56,759 bases of DNA, taken from the NCBI GenBank assembly GCA_020853815.1, contig JADYYE010000025.1:1-56759 (forward strand), in the 5' to 3' direction. The notes below the pieces were generated by a model, which was not told the DNA's origin, ran no database searches, and saw only the letters and a list, made by a program, of their open reading frames with translations. Below are positions 54,276 through 56,759 of the stretch, in pieces. Numbering within the stretch: the stretch's first letter is position 1; the number at the start of each line of letters is the position of its first letter. Source of the stretch: Phycisphaerales bacterium (lineage in GTDB: Bacteria; Planctomycetota; Phycisphaerae; Phycisphaerales; UBA1924). The position numbers were made by a program, and so were the translations under genes.

Positions 54276-54286
54276 GTACACTGTAC
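54276..54286. promoter_or_regulatory. Palindromic divergent promoter between priA and carA
   Basis: GTACA-C-TGTAC is a perfect 11-bp palindrome in the 22 bp between the two divergent ATGs. It supplies TACACT (54277-54282), 6 nt before the carA ATG, on the plus strand, and TACAGT (54280-54285), 13 nt before the priA ATG, on the minus strand. The two genes seem to share one overlapping core promoter. Confidence 0.6.
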
Positions 54287-54288
54287 CT

Positions 54289-55518
54289 ATGCCCAACGCG
54301 TCCTCGGGTTCGTCCCCTGCCCCGGTCGCTCGTCTTGCTCTCGCGGATGGTTCAGTCTTCGTCGGAAAGGCCTTCGGGGCCACCGGCAAGGGCGTTGTCG
54401 CGTCCGCCGAGGTCGTCTTCAACACCGCCATTTCCGGCTACCAGGAATCGCTGACCGATCCGTCCTACACCGGACAGATCCTGGTCGCGACCTTCCCGCT
54501 GATCGGAAACGTGGGGACCAACGCCGAGGATGTGGAGTCGCACAAGGTGCAGGTCTCGGGTCTCGTGGTCCGCGAGCTGGCCCGCCTCCACTCCAACTAC
54601 CGCGCCGACGCCGACCTCTCCACCTACCTCGCCCGCTTCAACGTGCTGGGGATCTCGGGCGTCGACACACGCGCGATCACCCGCCGCCTGCGGACCACCG
54701 GCGCGATCCAGGGCGTGCTCACCGATCGCGCCGACCTCTCCGACGCCCAGCTCGTCGAAATGGCCCGCTCCGCCCCGTCCATGGCGGGGATGAATCTTGT
54801 CCCGGCCGTGGGATGCGCCAGCAGCCAATCCTGGAGCGAGACGCTCGGCGACTGGTCCCCCGATTCCGACCGGGCCGACTCCGGCAAGCGCCGCGTCCTG
54901 GCCCTCGATTGCGGCGCGAAGCGAAATATCCTCCGCAACCTGACCGATCGCGGCTGCGTCGTCACGCTCGTCCCACACACCATCACCGCTAGAGAAATCC
55001 GCGAGCGATTCGACAAGAACGAGATCGACGGCCTGTTCGTCTCCAACGGCCCGGGCGACCCCGCCGCCGTCGACCAGGTCATCCAGACCTTGCGCGAGAT
55101 CGTCCGCGACCCGCACGCCACCCCGATCCCCACCTTTGGCATCTGCCTCGGGCACCAGCTCCTGTCACTGGCCCTCGGCGCGTCGACCTTCAAGCTCAAG
55201 TTCGGCCATCGGGGCATCAACCAGCCCATCCTCGACCAGCGCACCGGCAAGATCGAAATCACCAGCCAGAATCACGGGTTCGCGGTCGATCCCGATTCGC
55301 TCCGAAAAGTGGGCGGCGAGCCGACCCACATCCACCTGAATGACGGGACTCTGGCCGGCTTCCGCGTGCCCGGCCGCCCGGTCTTTGCGGTCCAATACCA
55401 CCCCGAGGCTTCGCCCGGACCTCACGACTCTTCGTACCTCTTTGATGAGTTTGTGGCCGCCATGGACACCGCACGAGGTGCCAAAGGGCGGGAACCCGCC
55501 ACGACCGGTAACCGATGA
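54289..55518 (+). CDS. carA: Carbamoyl-phosphate synthase small subunit
   Basis: CarA is the glutaminase subunit that feeds ammonia to CarB for arginine and pyrimidine synthesis. The 409 residues have the N-terminal ADGSVFVGKAFGA and FNTAISGYQESLTDPSY region, GVDTRAITRRLRT, and the class I glutaminase part with FGICLGHQLL (C286) and QYHPEASPGPHD. carB is not in the window. The start is leaderless-type (TACACT 6 nt upstream), and the open frame further upstream lies inside priA. No ARG box is visible at this promoter. Confidence 0.96.
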   Translation: MPNASSGSSPAPVARLALADGSVFVGKAFGATGKGVVASAEVVFNTAISGYQESLTDPSYTGQILVATFPLIGNVGTNAEDVESHKVQVSGLVVRELARLHSNYRADADLSTYLARFNVLGISGVDTRAITRRLRTTGAIQGVLTDRADLSDAQLVEMARSAPSMAGMNLVPAVGCASSQSWSETLGDWSPDSDRADSGKRRVLALDCGAKRNILRNLTDRGCVVTLVPHTITAREIRERFDKNEIDGLFVSNGPGDPAAVDQVIQTLREIVRDPHATPIPTFGICLGHQLLSLALGASTFKLKFGHRGINQPILDQRTGKIEITSQNHGFAVDPDSLRKVGGEPTHIHLNDGTLAGFRVPGRPVFAVQYHPEASPGPHDSSYLFDEFVAAMDTARGAKGREPATTGNR

Positions 55519-55979
55519 GAAAATGGGCAAACTTGTGAACCATTCACCCCCTTCCGAGTCAAATCAGCGGTTTGGGAAGGTTGGGTTTGTGTGGGTGGAC
55601 CGGTTTGGATGGTCTGGGAAACGTGTGGGGTGGGTGATTGCCGAACGGATGTTGGAAAAATGCGGCAAAATCGGCTTGAAGGACCGGCGACTTCTTGTAT
55701 GATCGAGATCAGGACCGGTGCGCGGCTGGAAGAGCGCGCCTTGTTTAGATAGCGCGTGGATTTCTCGGGATTCTTCCCGTGATCGGCAGTGTGAGAAGAG
55801 AGTCTTCGTTTGACAGTGCGATGCGTGTGATCTCGGCGGGCACGGAAGCGCGATGTTGAGTCGTGCCGAGCTGCCCACCGAACTTCGGAGGTCTCGAACC
55901 CGGTTGAACCGGTCGAGTTTGGAGCGTGAGGCCCCTCGGGGCTCGAGTGTCGTCCCTTTTTTTTGTAGAGGAGTGTTCA
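55519..55979 (+). other. Long leader region before the last gene
   Basis: This 461-bp stretch has no gene. It begins with a G/T-rich segment (55560-55640), then the promoter at 55676-55703, then about 270 bp of leader with a 7-bp hairpin (55714-55740, one G-U), a CCGGTT-G-AACCGG palindrome near 55898-55910, a GCCC-CTCG-GGGC stem (55931-55942) and a run of eight T (55957-55964) just before the SD. The last stem plus T-run could attenuate transcription. Confidence 0.45.
55676..55703 (+). promoter_or_regulatory. Sigma-70-type promoter of the secreted protein gene
   Basis: TTGAAG (55676-55681), 16-bp spacer, TATGAT (55698-55703): the best -35/-10 pair in the window. Transcription would start near 55711, about 270 nt before the ATG. 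Confidence 0.65.
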
Positions 55980-56759
55980 ATGAAGAAGATTTCGATGATC
56001 TGTCTGGCCGCCGGCCTCGCCTGCGCCGCGACGGCGGTTGCCAAGCCCCCGCTTCAGCTTGCTGAGAAGGGCATTTACGTCGGTGCGCAGCGCATCGCTC
56101 CGGCCAAGATCGTGAACGGCAAGATCGTCCCCGGCGAATGGCAGGATTACGACGGCGGCATCTCGACCCGCGCCGACAAGGCCATGTTCTACGCCTTCGA
56201 CGCCTACGAGGGCTACGCCTCGTCCGGTTACCCCAACCTCGCCAACGGCGGCCAGGGCTCGGCCAAGGGTGACACCCGCGTTCCCAACGATTTCACCTGC
56301 GGCCTGGGCACCAGCCGTTGGTACTTCGGTGCTTCGTTCATCGCCCCCCTCGCGGTTGAAGACGTTCAGAGCAACGACTGCTTCGACATGGGCGGCAACG
56401 CGGTCGATGGCCTCGACTTCGCCTGGTACTGGGGCGGCGGCACCTGCGTGATCGGCTTCTTCACCTCGGACGACGACGGCACCTGCGCCTCGTCCGATCC
56501 GCTCGCCAACACCTACTACAGCGGCGTGCTCGTGAGCTTCGGCTCGCTCCCCACCGGCGGCTACTACTACACCAACGTTGAAGGCCTCAACAGCGACAAC
56601 GGCATCTTCGTGCAGCAGCCCGCTCCGGGCGGCTCGTACCTCATCGCCCTCACCTTCGACGGCTCGACCCTCAACACCAACCCCGGCACCCAGATGATGC
56701 TGTGGGGCACGGGCGACGCGGGCGGCACGCCGTTCCGCTCCGGCACCCAGGGGCCTGAC
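55980..56759 (+). CDS. Secreted protein (3' partial), unknown function
   Basis: The frame is open from the ATG at 55980 (GAGGAG at 55968-55973, 6 nt spacing) to the window end, 260 codons without stop. It starts with a signal peptide (MKKISMICLAAGLACAATAVA, residues 1-21). The exported part is rich in Gly, Ser, Tyr and Asp with a few Cys (CGLG, DCFDMGG, GTCVIGFF, GTCASSD), alternating strands and no catalytic motif. It resembles secreted beta-sandwich proteins that in planctomycetes often end in a PEP-CTERM-like anchor, but the end is not visible. A strong promoter suggests high expression. Confidence 0.8.
   Translation, partial: MKKISMICLAAGLACAATAVAKPPLQLAEKGIYVGAQRIAPAKIVNGKIVPGEWQDYDGGISTRADKAMFYAFDAYEGYASSGYPNLANGGQGSAKGDTRVPNDFTCGLGTSRWYFGASFIAPLAVEDVQSNDCFDMGGNAVDGLDFAWYWGGGTCVIGFFTSDDDGTCASSDPLANTYYSGVLVSFGSLPTGGYYYTNVEGLNSDNGIFVQQPAPGGSYLIALTFDGSTLNTNPGTQMMLWGTGDAGGTPFRSGTQGPD

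Noticed and set aside
54289..55518. ARG box at carA
   Set aside because: The carA upstream palindrome GTACACTGTAC does not fit TGAAT-N4-ATTCA, so arginine control of carA is not supported.

Overview
The window looks like chromosomal DNA of a planctomycete, most likely class Phycisphaerae; this is inference from family resemblance, not a database match. It is GC-rich with strong G/C bias at third codon positions. Pointers are the LEPR-x-LL N-terminal motif on a giant surface protein, membrane proteins with a paired CPxC zinc ribbon, dockerin-like Ca loops on a secreted enzyme, DUF3467, DUF1015 and YdjY-type proteins, and ribosomal proteins with unusual tails and an L17 insertion. I see no mobile element, CRISPR array, tRNA or rRNA.

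Layout. 1-10438 (+) is the tail of the S10/spc/alpha ribosomal cluster: rpsQ (partial)-rplN-rplX-rplE-rpsN-rpsH-rplF-rplR-rpsE-rplO | secY-infA-rpmJ-rpsM-rpsK | rpoA-rplQ. rpmD, adk, map and rpsD are absent from their usual places, and terminator-like hairpins divide the cluster. pheS follows from its own promoter. 11.7-24.2 kb is a patchwork of single genes: a zinc-ribbon membrane protein, a tiny DnaJ-like Cys-rich protein, a beta-carbonic-anhydrase-like protein, a CYTH protein facing a truncated gene, a secreted protein, a PrpB-like lyase, a DUF1015 protein, a membrane thioredoxin, two CNNM/CBS proteins, HscB, and an Asp/Glu racemase-family protein.

24.6-32.1 kb is one 2478-residue extracellular protein built of PPC beta-sandwich modules, one of which is apparently split by a propeller-like insertion. 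A secreted ADP-ribosylglycohydrolase-family protein follows on the other strand. 34.4-43.2 kb (-) is arginine biosynthesis, argR-argC-argB-argF-argG, then four unrelated small genes, then argH. An ARG-box-like operator sits at the argR start.

43.4-56.8 kb holds DUF3467, a UPF0316-type membrane protein, a lipoprotein amidase coupled to panB, an HtrA protease, a (-) operon priA-aminotransferase-murD-YdjY lipoprotein, the divergent carA, and a 3'-truncated secreted protein gene behind a strong promoter and long leader.

The most interesting pattern seen directly is that many first genes have a TAnnnT hexamer 5-7 nt before an ATG or GTG and no Shine-Dalgarno sequence, which implies leaderless mRNAs. 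Genes inside operons instead have SD sites or 1-4 nt overlaps. I did not find a clearly new multi-gene system.
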